Of a DNA stretch of 64,000 nt, positions 1-9,611 are shown in pieces. Origin of the DNA: Flavobacterium hibisci (GTDB lineage Bacteria; Bacteroidota; Bacteroidia; Flavobacteriales; Flavobacteriaceae); the NCBI RefSeq assembly GCF_020026925.1, contig NZ_JAIQDW010000001.1:124001-188000 (forward strand), written 5' to 3'. The position numbers and the translations under genes were made by a program. How positions within the stretch are numbered: position 1 is the stretch's first letter; the number at the start of each line of letters is the position of its first letter. The notes under the pieces were generated by a model, which ran no database searches, had not been told where the DNA came from, and saw nothing but the letters and a program-made list of their open reading frames with translations.

Positions 1-86
1 TATTCCATACAGTGAAACTCTAAAATTTAATAATCTATTTCAAAATGATGGATGGAATAATTAGAAACAACTTAATGATACAAAAA

Positions 87-1154
87 ATGAAAAAATTAAT
101 TTTAGCTTTATTGGTACTAACATCTCTACTAGGATGCGAGAATGAACCCATCACATATGACGATTATGATTTTTCGGCTGTATATTTCCCTTACCAATAT
201 CCAATCAGGACTATTACTTTAGGAGAAGATATATTCGATAATAGTTTGGATCTTCAGCATAAATGCAAAATTATGGCTACACTATCAGGTGTGTATGACA
301 ATAAAAAAGATGTAACCATTAATTTTGTTGTTGCAGATACTATACCTAATAAGTTTAATTTTGTTTTTTCCCCGCAAACAAATCCTGTAAGGGCAATCCG
401 TCCTATGCCACGCAATTATTACACTTTGGCATCAGATCAAATTGTTATTAAAAAAGGTGATATTTCAGGAGGTGTTGAAGTGCAGCTAACAGATGCTTTT
501 TTTAATGATCCTCTATCTTTACAGGCAAATTATGTAATTCCGTTAATAATGACGACCGTTACTAATGCAGACACTATTTTAAAAGGGAAGCCACTTATTG
601 CCGGGACATCGCCAAGAAGGTTAAGGTCAAAACAATGGGATATAGTTTCGAAAGATTATATATTATATGCTGTAAAATATATTAATACTTGGCATGGTTT
701 TTATCTTAGACGAGGTAAAGATGTTGTTACAGGGGCTGTAAATACTACAATTGTCAGACGTCCAAAAGACGTTCAGACTTATGATTCTGGAATTGAGAAT
801 GTTTCAAAATGGCTAGTTAATTTAAATTCTACATCTCTTAAAGGATTGAAATTTCCTGTTACTTTAAAAGATGCTGCTAATGCAGATTATACTTGTAATT
901 TAAATATCACTTTTGATGATAATGGCAATTGTGAAATTACGTCATCTGATCCATCTGTTTTTACTGCCACAGGAACTGGTAAATTTGTAAAAAAAGGAGA
1001 GAAAAATAGTTTCGGTAATGTTGATAGAGATGTCCTTTATCTGGATTATACAATTAATCATCCGGGAAAAGGTATTACAACACAAACAAAAGATACACTC
1101 TTGATGAGAAATAGAGGTGTTGTTATGGAAACTTTTGGTGTCGTAGAACAATAA
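87..1154 (+). CDS. SusE/SGBP-like surface lipoprotein (DUF1735/DUF4361 type)
   Basis: Probably a surface-exposed glycan-binding or accessory lipoprotein of a polysaccharide utilisation locus lying mostly left of the window. The start chosen is the Met at 87, because MKKLILALLVLTSLLGC forms a complete lipoprotein signal peptide ending in the lipobox LLGC; an in-frame Met at 45 adds 14 polar residues and is unlikely. After the Cys the chain is polar and beta-rich. The N-terminal half (NFVVADTIPNKFNF, then VIKKGDISGGVEVQLTDA) resembles the DUF1735 (BT_3987-like) fold, which usually has exactly such an 'I.kGd.sg.v.v.l' strand. The C-terminal half resembles DUF4361. About 355 aa is normal for such proteins. 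A terminator hairpin follows, so this is probably the last gene of its operon. The family call rests on pattern memory only; the ligand is unknown. Confidence 0.65.
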   Translation: MKKLILALLVLTSLLGCENEPITYDDYDFSAVYFPYQYPIRTITLGEDIFDNSLDLQHKCKIMATLSGVYDNKKDVTINFVVADTIPNKFNFVFSPQTNPVRAIRPMPRNYYTLASDQIVIKKGDISGGVEVQLTDAFFNDPLSLQANYVIPLIMTTVTNADTILKGKPLIAGTSPRRLRSKQWDIVSKDYILYAVKYINTWHGFYLRRGKDVVTGAVNTTIVRRPKDVQTYDSGIENVSKWLVNLNSTSLKGLKFPVTLKDAANADYTCNLNITFDDNGNCEITSSDPSVFTATGTGKFVKKGEKNSFGNVDRDVLYLDYTINHPGKGITTQTKDTLLMRNRGVVMETFGVVEQ

Positions 1155-1189
1155 AAGTTATACAGTTAAAAAATACAAAATACCTTAAA

Positions 1190-1219
1190 TGGCAGCAGTT
1201 TATCTGCTGCTATTTTTTT
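1190..1219 (+). terminator. Rho-independent terminator after the surface lipoprotein
   Basis: GCAGCAG (1192-1198) and CTGCTGC (1204-1210) form a 7-bp stem with a 5-nt loop, followed by TATTTTTTTA. It lies about 40 bp after the stop codon at 1154. Confidence 0.8.
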
Positions 1220-1301
1220 ATGGTAATTTCTGATTCATTAAATTAACACATACTAATAAAAGTTTTAAAGCTATAAATTATCACAAGTATCTAATATTAC
1301 A

Positions 1302-1309
1302 TAATTTTG
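1302..1309 (+). promoter_or_regulatory. Bacteroidota -7 box (TAATTTTG)
   Basis: An exact match to the TAnnTTTG -7 consensus lies 30 bp before the ATG at 1339, a spacing compatible with a short leader. No clear TTTG -33 element is visible upstream, so the call is tentative. Confidence 0.4.
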
Positions 1310-1338
1310 TAATATCTGATTTATTTTAATAGTACCCT

Positions 1339-2037
1339 ATGAATAAAACATTTTATACAAGCAGCCAGATAGGTATCGTATCTAGTTTCTCTGACCTCGT
1401 ACAGACAGATTTCAAAGGAGAAATGAATGCACTATGCTGGTATAGAAATTTAGAGGGTGATTTTAGTGAGATTGTAGATAAATTGAATTTAAAAGAAAAT
1501 ATAACAGAAATTTATCCTGAAGATTTAAATGCAATTCAGTTATCAGAAAAGGGAGACATTGCAAGAAAAATAATTTTACATGATTTAAAATTATTATCCG
1601 ATTTTGGAGCTTCACCTTCTCTTAATTTAATAAAATGTTATGAACGCGATGATGAATTTGATTTCATATCTACTGATGTGTATTCGTTTCACGTTGATCG
1701 TTCGCCCATTCCAACAGACACTTTTTTGTGCACCTATCACGGAGCTTCAGGAGATATAATAGCTAATTCACAAGCAGAGCAAAAAGTACTAATTCCCGGA
1801 ATCCGTTCAAAGCTAAAAGAGTTACATGATAGAGCAGAGGAGGAGTTCGAAAACTTTTTAACAGAGAATTACTTTGATTTGCATTATAAAATGCATGATG
1901 ATGCAGAGCCAGTTAATTTAGGATTAACACATCTCTGGCGTCTGGCTGTAGATCATCCAAACCAAAGTGTACATCCTTGTATTCACAGGGCACCAAAAGA
2001 AAATGATGGGGAATATCGTTTGTTATTGATTTGTTAG
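1339..2037 (+). CDS. DUF1826-like protein with an HxD...H...R (2OG-Fe oxygenase-like) motif
   Basis: A 232-aa soluble protein without signal peptide or membrane segment. The segment FHVDRSPIPTDTFLCTYHG (about residues 117-135) resembles the conserved core of DUF1826 proteins, in which an HxD is followed by a short hydrophobic strand ending in TY-G. H118 and D120, the late His in CIHRAP (H216) and R227 eleven residues further on reproduce the HxD...H...x10-R arrangement of 2-oxoglutarate/Fe(II) oxygenases. That catalytic idea is inference; the substrate is unknown. The gene stands alone, preceded by a -7 box and convergent with the response regulator downstream. Confidence 0.5.
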   Translation: MNKTFYTSSQIGIVSSFSDLVQTDFKGEMNALCWYRNLEGDFSEIVDKLNLKENITEIYPEDLNAIQLSEKGDIARKIILHDLKLLSDFGASPSLNLIKCYERDDEFDFISTDVYSFHVDRSPIPTDTFLCTYHGASGDIIANSQAEQKVLIPGIRSKLKELHDRAEEEFENFLTENYFDLHYKMHDDAEPVNLGLTHLWRLAVDHPNQSVHPCIHRAPKENDGEYRLLLIC

Positions 2038-2102
2038 AAGAAATGAGCCAGTAATCGATGTATGTATAGAACCTTTTTTCTTAATAAAAAGAATTATAAA
2101 CT

Positions 2103-2540
2103 TTATTCTGAATATTTTTCGAAATGCTTTTTTACAATTTCCTCGAGCATTGTACCACTTAAAGTTTTTTGTCTGTAATCAGCGATCTCTTTTATAGTAT
2201 CAGCTTTTGCTTTATCTGCAGGGTTGAAAGAACTGGTGAGCATTATAATGCTGATTTTTTTCTTTCGGTCTTCAGATATCAGATTCTTATATTTTTTTAT
2301 AAATTCCCAACCGTCCATAACAGGCATATTTATGTCCAAAAAAATTAAATCTGGCTGTGGGTTTATTTCGTGCTGAGATTCAAATTCTCCTTTACTGCAG
2401 AGGTAATCAATCGCTTCTTTTCCATTTAGAGCCACCTGAATGTGTTCTGCAATATTTGATTTTTGTACGATTTTTTTATTGATAAAATTGGTAGCAAAAT
2501 CATCATCTATTAATAAAACACAGTTTAATTTCTTTTCCAT
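2103..2540 (-). CDS. Single-domain response regulator (CheY-like receiver)
   Basis: A 145-aa receiver domain with no output domain. The acidic pocket is visible as IDDD near the N-terminus, the phosphoacceptor is D69 in LIFLDINMPVMDGWEF, the switch Thr is in MLTSS (about residue 102), and the conserved Lys is probably K125 in YRQKTLSG. That Lys is followed by Thr where most receivers have Pro. The ATG lies 43 bp after the stop of the large histidine kinase on the same strand, so the two are very likely co-transcribed. A stand-alone receiver implies signalling by protein-protein contact or phosphorelay, not direct DNA binding. Confidence 0.88.
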   Translation of the reverse strand: MEKKLNCVLLIDDDFATNFINKKIVQKSNIAEHIQVALNGKEAIDYLCSKGEFESQHEINPQPDLIFLDINMPVMDGWEFIKKYKNLISEDRKKKISIIMLTSSFNPADKAKADTIKEIADYRQKTLSGTMLEEIVKKHFEKYSE

Positions 2541-2583
2541 TTTATATAACTTTTTGTTCTCACTTTACGTTACGCTTATTGTC

Positions 2584-5500
2584 TTAGTTAACTGGTAATG
2601 TCCATTTGAAAGTGCTTCCCTCATTATATTTAGATTCGACCCAAATCCTTCCGTTATGATGCTCAATAATTTTTTTACAGTGTGACAAACCTATTCCGGT
2701 TCCATGATATTCATTACGATTATGTAAACGTTTAAAAATAACAAAAACTTTATCAGTATCTTCTTTTTTGATTCCAATTCCATTGTCAGTAACTGAGAAC
2801 ACCCATTTCTTGTCTTCTATTACTGCTGCTATTTTTATTTTTGGATTTACATCTTTTTTTCTGAATTTGATACTGTTACTAATCAAATTTTGAAATAATT
2901 GTCTCATTTCGGTAGCATTAGCTTCAATTGTTGGCAGATTTTCATATTCTATTACAGCATTGCTCTCGTCAATGCTGCTTTTCATATCCAGGATTACATC
3001 TGCAACAATAGTATTGAAATCTATAATTGTTTTTTTCCTTTCTTTCCCAATTCTGGAATAATCTAAAAGTCCTTTGACTAATAACTGCATCCTTAAAGTA
3101 GAACTACGAATAAAACCCAGATAATGCTGCTGATCTTCATCTAATTTACCAGCTAATTCTTCTTCAAGTAATTGAGAGCAATGACTTACAGTGATTAATG
3201 GTTCTTGTAAATCATGGGATGCAATGTAAGCAAATTGTTCCAGCTCAGTATTTTGAAATTCAAGTTTCCTGTTTTTAGAAAGCATCTCATCCTGCAAATG
3301 TCTTCTTTCATTGATATTTCTCATTGTTCCTTCAATATTTACAGGCATTCCTTTTTTGTCATATAAAACATGAGCATTTATAGAAAAATATAAAGGTTTG
3401 CCTTGAGGGTCATATAGCTGAACATCAAAATCAGAAATATGGCCATTTGTTTTTAACTTTTTTAAGAAAAGGGCCTTGTTTTTTTTATTATGATAATAAT
3501 CGAACACTGATTTTCCTATAATGTCTGAACTTGGAATCTGGAAATTCTTTTCAAACGACGGGCTTACATCCAGGAGGATTCCTTCCATAGTAATTTTCAT
3601 ATATATATCCTGAAAGTTTTCATAGATTGATCTAAATTTTTCCTCACTTATTTTTAGATTTTTTTCAGTTTCTATTTTATCACTGATATCACGTACTGAA
3701 CCTACAATATAGTCTGGTTGATTATTTTCATCAAAGATTATTCTGGCATTGACAGAAACCGTATATAATATGGTATTGACTTTTATTTGTACATCATAGT
3801 TTTTTATTTCCCCCACACTTTTTAATTCCTCGAGTATATACTTTCTGTCTTCGAGGTCATAATAAAAATCGGCAAAGTTGCTACCTATAACTTCTTCCTG
3901 CTGAATGTTAAAATAGGAGCAGGAAGGACTAATATCTATTATTTTTTGATCTTTTACCGATGCTCTAAAGAAAACATCCCGTACGCTTTCAAAAATAGTA
4001 CGGTACTTTTTTTCACTTTCCTTAATTTTCTCATTAGCTAATTCTATTTCCAATTCGGTTTTTTTTCTTTCACTAATATTTCTCATAGTTCCCTCAATAT
4101 AGGAGGGAACATCATCAATATAGCGGAGCTTTGAATTTACAGAAAAGTACAAAATTTCTCCATGATTGTTTACCAGACGCTTTTCAAAATCATTAACTTC
4201 TTTTTCTGCAATAAGGGTTTTGATAAATTTATCAGCATCATCAGGATTATAATAAAAATTTTTAAAATTGCTTCCTATAACAGATTCCCGACTCAAATTA
4301 AAGTGTTTTTCTACCGATGGACTGATTTCCATTACAGTACCATACAAATCTCTTCTAAAATATATATCTTCAAAACTTTCATAGATGTAACGGAAGTTTT
4401 CTTCGCTTATCTTTAAATTTTCTTCAGCTACTCTTCGCTCCGTAATGTTTCGTAAAGCACCAACTAAGAATTCTGGTTTTCCCTTTGCATCACGAACTAC
4501 TTTAGCATTGATTGAAACGTAATAATGCTGGTTCTTTATAATAATTTCGTTGTTAAAATCAATAATTTCATCATTTATAGTTATTATTTCTGTCATTTGA
4601 TTCAATTGGTCTATGTCAGGATATATGTTATAAATGGATTGTCCAATAAGTTCTTCTCTTGTTATACCGTTGAAATAGCTGCATGACGGACTTACATCTA
4701 ATATGGTGTTGGTTTTAAGATCTGTTTTAAAGAAGACATCCTGCACATTTTCAAATAAAATGCGGAAGTCCTGCTCGCTTTTTTCTATTTTATGATGTTG
4801 TTGACTGATTAATAGCTGGTTTTGTTTCCATTCATCCAAAGAGCGTACTGTACCCTCAAAATGTGACGCATTCAGTTTTTTATTGTAAATTAATTTTGCA
4901 GTCATAGAAAAGGAGCTAACCTGGCCATTTTTCTTAATCAATTCAATTTCATAATCTTTTACTTCACCATTCGCAATCAGTTCCTGCTTAAGTTTTTTTC
5001 TTTCATCCGGGTTGACATACAGGTTACTCATATTTATAGTGAGCATTTCTTCCCTCGTATAGCCCAGATAATTGATGATGGATGGACTAACTTCATATAA
5101 ATTACCTTCTGGAGAGGATATGAAATAGACATCCATCACGTTTTCAAAAAATGAGCGGAATTTTTCTTCACTTATTTTTAGGTTTTCTTTTGCAAAATGA
5201 TTTTCAAATGATTTGGACAAAATATTAGTTATAGCTCCTATCAGATCGATTTGCTCCTGTATATAACTGACAGAACTGTCCCTTTGCTTCAAGGAGCCTA
5301 TTTCTAATCTGCCATATTCTTCTCCGTTTAATATTATAGCTTTTCGGATAGACCAATCAGTTTCTTTGTCTTTAGCCGTATATTCGTATTCAGGAACAAT
5401 AATTCTGCAATTGGTACTTTCGGGAAATTGAAATGCATTTGGAATAATTTTTACACAACTGGCAATCATATCTGCTATTGAAAGCGAATCATCACTATTG

Positions 5501-6921
5501 ATTTCAAAAATATTTTGTAAACATGTAATTTCTTTAATACGTCTATTTAAAATCTGATTGCTTTTTTCTAATTCTGTTTCGTTTAATTTCTGTTTGGTTA
5601 CATTGATAGAAATAGTACTTATACCAATGATACTATTATCTTTGTCTATTATTGGAGATATGAAGTTGTTCCAGTAATTTCCTAAATGGTTTTTCTCCTT
5701 GTCTTCCTCTATATGAATATTTCCGTTTAGTACAGACTGGTAAATTTTCTGTGTCTGTTTTCTTGCTTTCGCATCATTAATGTATTCAAACATATTGTCA
5801 CCCGTTTTAATATCAGATCCGTACAGATCCCTCATATTATTTTTATGAGTTAAATTAAAATTGATGTACTTAAAGTTAGTGTCTAGCGTAAATATACTCA
5901 TGCCGTTTGGGCTTTGCATAGTGGCTTCTAAAATGTTTTTTTCAATATTAAGTTTATGTTCACTTTCGCTTAACTTACTTGTTTTATTACGCTTTTCTTC
6001 GAGTATGCCATGCAAAAAAAGTATCGAAACAAAATTAACAAACAGAAAAAGCTGTAGCATCAAAAAACTGTATGACCATTTATAATTATGATATTCATCA
6101 GCATAGAGTGATGTTCCATATAAAGAAATAATAGTTACTAACACAACTATAAGAGTTATAACTTTTAGGTTAAAGCGGTATGCCGCCCAAACGAGAAAAA
6201 AAAGAATAATAGACTCATTGTGCGCATTGCTGGTAAATACAAACACAGAGGCTGTTATTGTAAGTAAAGTAAGGGCTATTACTTCTATTTTTTTATTGAA
6301 AGTCCAGTGCGTATCTTTTGTGGTTTTGTATAGCCAGGACAGTACAAAGGGAGTAAATAAAACAGCTCCCAAAATATTTGACCTAATAAGGGTATGCCAG
6401 ATTGAAATGAAATTATTAATATTAACAAATGGAGTGACAGTAAGAAAAATAGTGCCCAAAGATATACTAAGAATACTGCCAACCATGCAGGCAAAAGTGA
6501 AATACAATACATTAATACCTTTGTCAAACGGATATTTGCTTTTGCACCAAACCTGTATTAAATAGGATACACTAAAGGCATTAAGCCCAATAAGTATAGG
6601 TCTCAAAATACAAAATGAAAATATCTCTAATAATTTTTCAAAAGTAGTGGCACTTCTAATGTTAGGTTCAAATAACCATAGAGTAAATAAGAAGCTTCCC
6701 AGAAGGACACCAAAAATTGCATTTCTTCCTAAAATGATGACCGCAGCTATGCTAAAACCAACAGCTGGAAAAAATGGGGCAATTTTTGTTTCAGGTATAA
6801 AAGCAAGACTGGAAGTTTTTGCTATTATAACATATAAAATTGCAATTACAATAGTAGTTTTTATTTTCGAATTCAAAAAAGATAATTTATGATATTCGCC
6901 TTCATTTACGTGTACATTCAT
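2584..6921 (-). CDS. MASE1 / multi-PAS sensor histidine kinase
   Basis: A 1445-aa membrane sensor kinase. Residues about 15-310 hold several hydrophobic helices of the MASE1 type. A first PAS domain follows (around SPNGMSIFTLD), then a GAF-like region, and then five consecutive PAS units, each opening with a variant of F/Y-E-x-x-x-D-V/I-Y/F-F/M (FENVMDVYF, FENVQDVFF, YESFEDIYF, FESVRDVFF, YENFQDIYM) and closing with a V/T-x-R-N/D-I-S/N-E-R PAC-like motif. The kinase core has its H box at ASHDLQEPL (H1236), its N box at NLISNSIKF (about 1345-1353), and G boxes DNGIGI and GTGIGL. It should phosphorylate the receiver encoded 43 bp downstream. The PAS units look like products of internal duplication. 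No ligand can be deduced. Confidence 0.93.
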   Translation of the reverse strand: MNVHVNEGEYHKLSFLNSKIKTTIVIAILYVIIAKTSSLAFIPETKIAPFFPAVGFSIAAVIILGRNAIFGVLLGSFLFTLWLFEPNIRSATTFEKLLEIFSFCILRPILIGLNAFSVSYLIQVWCKSKYPFDKGINVLYFTFACMVGSILSISLGTIFLTVTPFVNINNFISIWHTLIRSNILGAVLFTPFVLSWLYKTTKDTHWTFNKKIEVIALTLLTITASVFVFTSNAHNESIILFFLVWAAYRFNLKVITLIVVLVTIISLYGTSLYADEYHNYKWSYSFLMLQLFLFVNFVSILFLHGILEEKRNKTSKLSESEHKLNIEKNILEATMQSPNGMSIFTLDTNFKYINFNLTHKNNMRDLYGSDIKTGDNMFEYINDAKARKQTQKIYQSVLNGNIHIEEDKEKNHLGNYWNNFISPIIDKDNSIIGISTISINVTKQKLNETELEKSNQILNRRIKEITCLQNIFEINSDDSLSIADMIASCVKIIPNAFQFPESTNCRIIVPEYEYTAKDKETDWSIRKAIILNGEEYGRLEIGSLKQRDSSVSYIQEQIDLIGAITNILSKSFENHFAKENLKISEEKFRSFFENVMDVYFISSPEGNLYEVSPSIINYLGYTREEMLTINMSNLYVNPDERKKLKQELIANGEVKDYEIELIKKNGQVSSFSMTAKLIYNKKLNASHFEGTVRSLDEWKQNQLLISQQHHKIEKSEQDFRILFENVQDVFFKTDLKTNTILDVSPSCSYFNGITREELIGQSIYNIYPDIDQLNQMTEIITINDEIIDFNNEIIIKNQHYYVSINAKVVRDAKGKPEFLVGALRNITERRVAEENLKISEENFRYIYESFEDIYFRRDLYGTVMEISPSVEKHFNLSRESVIGSNFKNFYYNPDDADKFIKTLIAEKEVNDFEKRLVNNHGEILYFSVNSKLRYIDDVPSYIEGTMRNISERKKTELEIELANEKIKESEKKYRTIFESVRDVFFRASVKDQKIIDISPSCSYFNIQQEEVIGSNFADFYYDLEDRKYILEELKSVGEIKNYDVQIKVNTILYTVSVNARIIFDENNQPDYIVGSVRDISDKIETEKNLKISEEKFRSIYENFQDIYMKITMEGILLDVSPSFEKNFQIPSSDIIGKSVFDYYHNKKNKALFLKKLKTNGHISDFDVQLYDPQGKPLYFSINAHVLYDKKGMPVNIEGTMRNINERRHLQDEMLSKNRKLEFQNTELEQFAYIASHDLQEPLITVSHCSQLLEEELAGKLDEDQQHYLGFIRSSTLRMQLLVKGLLDYSRIGKERKKTIIDFNTIVADVILDMKSSIDESNAVIEYENLPTIEANATEMRQLFQNLISNSIKFRKKDVNPKIKIAAVIEDKKWVFSVTDNGIGIKKEDTDKVFVIFKRLHNRNEYHGTGIGLSHCKKIIEHHNGRIWVESKYNEGSTFKWTLPVN

Positions 6922-7410
6922 CTTTGCTGTTTTTGAAAATTCGCTGTTTTTAATTAATTACCAGATAGTATTTTCAATGATTTCTGTATCATTACGGTTA
7001 AATTGCATTTTGCGGCTACAAACTTAATATCGAATTTTTATATTTTATTTTTTTAAAAATATAAAACATTGATTTCTAGTATTTTATTTTCCTTTAAAAA
7101 GTTGCTTTTAGTTTTCCTTTTTAGAATTGAACTTTGTAATATTTCTTTATTAATTTACGAAAAAAAATAATTTGTGACACAGAATGTACAAAAAAATAGG
7201 CTGCAATAGTTTATCTCTTTGTTTTAGATTAGAACAATTGGAAATCAATTTATTGTAGAATAAAGTTAAAATCAATTAAAATTTTGAAAATCAACCAGCA
7301 AATATTATAAGGAAAAAACATGAATGCTTAATAACTTTAAAATATTCGAATTCAAATTTTGGTTTAGAAAAAAAAATTAATCGTACAAATTCTAAAAATG
7401 ATTTAAGATT
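6922..7410. other. Divergent intergenic region between kinase and small lipoprotein
   Basis: An A+T-rich stretch of about 490 bp with no recognisable coding sequence. It must hold the promoters of the leftward kinase operon and the rightward 59-aa lipoprotein. It contains an AT-only 11-bp perfect inverted repeat, TTTTATATTTT (7036-7046) and AAAATATAAAA (7056-7066), which could arise by chance in such DNA. Confidence 0.4.
7019..7026 (-). promoter_or_regulatory. Possible -7 box of the histidine kinase operon
   Basis: On the minus strand this reads TAAGTTTG, an exact TAnnTTTG match about 100 bp upstream of the kinase ATG. No convincing -33 partner was found. Confidence 0.3.
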
Positions 7411-7590
7411 ATGAAGATACAATTTAATTCAAAATTGATATTAATCGCTGTATTTACCGGATTATTTTTTTCATGTAAAAATAATATAAGTGGAGGAGTT
7501 GGCAGTGACGGAAAAAACCTTGATTCTATTACAACGAATCCAGATAGTACAAAAGTACTTAAAGACACCTCAGATAAATTAAAAAAGTAG
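7411..7590 (+). CDS. Small lipoprotein (59 aa)
   Basis: An ATG-to-TAG frame of 59 codons. Residues 1-21 (MKIQFNSKLILIAVFTGLFF) form a signal peptide, and the lipobox FFSC gives a lipidated Cys at residue 22. The mature part is only about 38 residues, rich in Lys, Asp, Ser and Thr (for example TTNPDSTKVLKDTSDKLKK), with no domain. A terminator hairpin 36 bp downstream supports a genuine small gene. Short polar lipoproteins like this are common in Bacteroidota and mostly have no known role. It is convergent with the GH97 gene and shares its terminator. Confidence 0.65.
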   Translation: MKIQFNSKLILIAVFTGLFFSCKNNISGGVGSDGKNLDSITTNPDSTKVLKDTSDKLKK

Positions 7591-7624
7591 GTCAATCTGT
7601 TGCCGTATTTCTGTAAGTATAAAT

Positions 7625-7653
7625 AAAAACCGCCTGTTAAGACGGTTTTTTTG
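7625..7653. terminator. Bidirectional terminator between small lipoprotein and GH97
   Basis: AAAAACCG (7625-7632) pairs with CGGTTTTT (7643-7650). A/T tracts on both sides let the hairpin serve the rightward lipoprotein gene and the leftward GH97 gene. Confidence 0.75.
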
Positions 7654-7671
7654 CTGAATGTTAAAAGTAAT

Positions 7672-9513
7672 TTATTTTTCAAATAAAATACAAGCCCCTC
7701 CGCCAGGAGCTAGTTTAATATCGATAAAATCGCTGCTGCTAACTTTTTTAGAAATGATTTCATGGCTTACTTTATTAGTTCTGAAATCTGCATCTTTTCC
7801 ATCCTGAATGATCATTGCTTTATAACTGCCTATTCTTAATACCGAAAGTGGAATACGAAGTGAACGGGCATCTTCGTTGGTGGCAGCAGCTATCAGCCAG
7901 TTTCCATCTGCTGCCTGACGCGCCATAACAATATATTGACCGATTTCTCCGCTAATTGTTTTACTTTCCTGCCAAGGCTGCTGTTGTGCACTAATAAACT
8001 TTAATAGTTCCGGATACTTATTGTAGTTTTCAGGAATATCAGGAATAATAGTTGCTCCTGAAAATGTTATTAGCGTGCGTGCTGCCTCTGCCGTAATTGT
8101 AGCAGGTACCGGCATTGGATTGTCAACTCTACCTTTTTGCTCCATATCAAAAGTGCCGTTGTTCATATCAAGCGGGCCTGCTATCATGTTCACAAATACA
8201 GATGTAACAAAGGTTTTCGGTTGAAATACTCTTCGTGCATCCGACTGTGCCTGACAAAACTCACGTGTCACTGCGTTAGGCCAGGTTCTCATTTGTCCGT
8301 ATGGATGAACAGGCCCATCATGAAAATCGACCATTAAATGGTTTTCCGCACAAATTTTTGTTATATGTTGAGTGTGTATATTTTTTTCCTCCGGACTGCC
8401 TTGCATAAAACCATATTTTACACCGGCAGCTCCCCAGTCTCCGTATTGTTTTAATGTTTTTTCTAAAGGATAATTTTTTCCTCCAACATCATTCAGATAT
8501 AGCCAAATGCCAACATTTTTTTGTTTTCCATAAGCAATTATCTGATGTACCTGTTCAACTTTGCCTCCTTTCAAAGGATCCGATTCTTTGCTAAATTCTT
8601 CACCGTACCAGTTGGCGTCTAATACCAAAGATTTCATTTTATTTGCAGACGCCAAATCAACCATGCGTTTCCATGATTCCACTGACATTTCATATTTAAA
8701 TCCATCGGCTACGGCACCATTAATACGCCAGTCCCATACAGCAACACCTGATTTAACCCAAGAAAAATCGGCTCCCTTCGCTGGTTCAGGATTGAGTAAT
8801 TCGATCAGGTGTGAATCAATTAAATCTCCAGGAGTTCTTCCGTACATGACAACCCTCCATGCTTTGGCATTTTTAGAAGGTACAGAAAACAAAGTTGTTT
8901 CCTTTTTTGGCTCTAAAAGTAATGGTTCGCCACTTTCAAGATTGGCTTCATGCACTGCCATATAACTATTTTCTGCCGCTTTGACAACCATTACAGGTTC
9001 GCGGATTTCATTTGCTTCAGATAACTTTTCAGGACCTATATTATGTCTTTCTCCATTATAATACCAGGCAGAGTAGTTGTCTGCAAAATTAAATTCTGTA
9101 AATTCTTTCTCCGAAGTTAATCCTTCATATCTGAAAGCCATTCCATCATTGTAAACCCTTACTTTTATTTGATAAGAAGTGAGATCTATTATGACCTGGT
9201 TGTAATGATCAGGTACATTTTTCCTTTTGCCCCAAACAGGTTTCCAGACACTTTTTACAGATGAATTAATGACTTTATTCCAATGAATATTGTTTGGTGA
9301 TTCTAACCCAAGCTTTGATTGTTTTATCAATAAATGATTATCAGCCCGAAAACTGTATTCGATTCTATTTAAGCTGGTTTGCTCAATTTGAACTACGAGT
9401 TTTTTATCCGGAGAAGTAACAGTTACGGAATGTTTCTGTGATTGTGCTAATAGAATTGCCGGCAATTGAATGCAAATAAATGCAATTACAATTAATTTGT
9501 TTTTAAACCTCAT
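7672..9513 (-). CDS. Glycoside hydrolase family 97 (SusB-like alpha-glycosidase)
   Basis: A secreted or periplasmic glycosidase of about 613 aa. The Met at 9513 is preferred because it opens a clean signal peptide (MRFKNKLIVIAF...ILLAQ); the in-frame Met at 9549 adds a polar leader. The N-terminal beta domain has family-typical stretches such as VWKPVWGKRKNVPDHYNQ and DGMAFRYE. The catalytic barrel contains WNW-type strand residues (VLDANWYGEEF), GVKYGFMQG, MVDFHDGPVHPYG and GPLDMNNGTFDM. Retaining GH97 enzymes carry an Asp nucleophile about where this one reads Gly in VKYGFM, and SusB-type inverters use two Glu where this one seems to have Asp (FHD, FDM). It belongs to GH97, but the subgroup and anomeric mechanism are uncertain. 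The gene is monocistronic. Confidence 0.88.
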   Translation of the reverse strand: MRFKNKLIVIAFICIQLPAILLAQSQKHSVTVTSPDKKLVVQIEQTSLNRIEYSFRADNHLLIKQSKLGLESPNNIHWNKVINSSVKSVWKPVWGKRKNVPDHYNQVIIDLTSYQIKVRVYNDGMAFRYEGLTSEKEFTEFNFADNYSAWYYNGERHNIGPEKLSEANEIREPVMVVKAAENSYMAVHEANLESGEPLLLEPKKETTLFSVPSKNAKAWRVVMYGRTPGDLIDSHLIELLNPEPAKGADFSWVKSGVAVWDWRINGAVADGFKYEMSVESWKRMVDLASANKMKSLVLDANWYGEEFSKESDPLKGGKVEQVHQIIAYGKQKNVGIWLYLNDVGGKNYPLEKTLKQYGDWGAAGVKYGFMQGSPEEKNIHTQHITKICAENHLMVDFHDGPVHPYGQMRTWPNAVTREFCQAQSDARRVFQPKTFVTSVFVNMIAGPLDMNNGTFDMEQKGRVDNPMPVPATITAEAARTLITFSGATIIPDIPENYNKYPELLKFISAQQQPWQESKTISGEIGQYIVMARQAADGNWLIAAATNEDARSLRIPLSVLRIGSYKAMIIQDGKDADFRTNKVSHEIISKKVSSSDFIDIKLAPGGGACILFEK

Positions 9514-9611
9514 TTTTATTTTTTTATTGTCAAGAAAAGACCCAATCATATTTGTGGTAACGAAAGAATTCTATGAATTTAAAAATACATTCTGCCGTTT
9601 AACCTAAATAA

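Noticed and set aside
45..86. Upstream Met as start of the first gene
   Set aside because: It places 14 polar residues before a perfect lipoprotein signal peptide.
6218..6892. Rightward frames opposite the histidine kinase
   Set aside because: They are antisense to the well-supported MASE1 region and mirror its hydrophobic helices.
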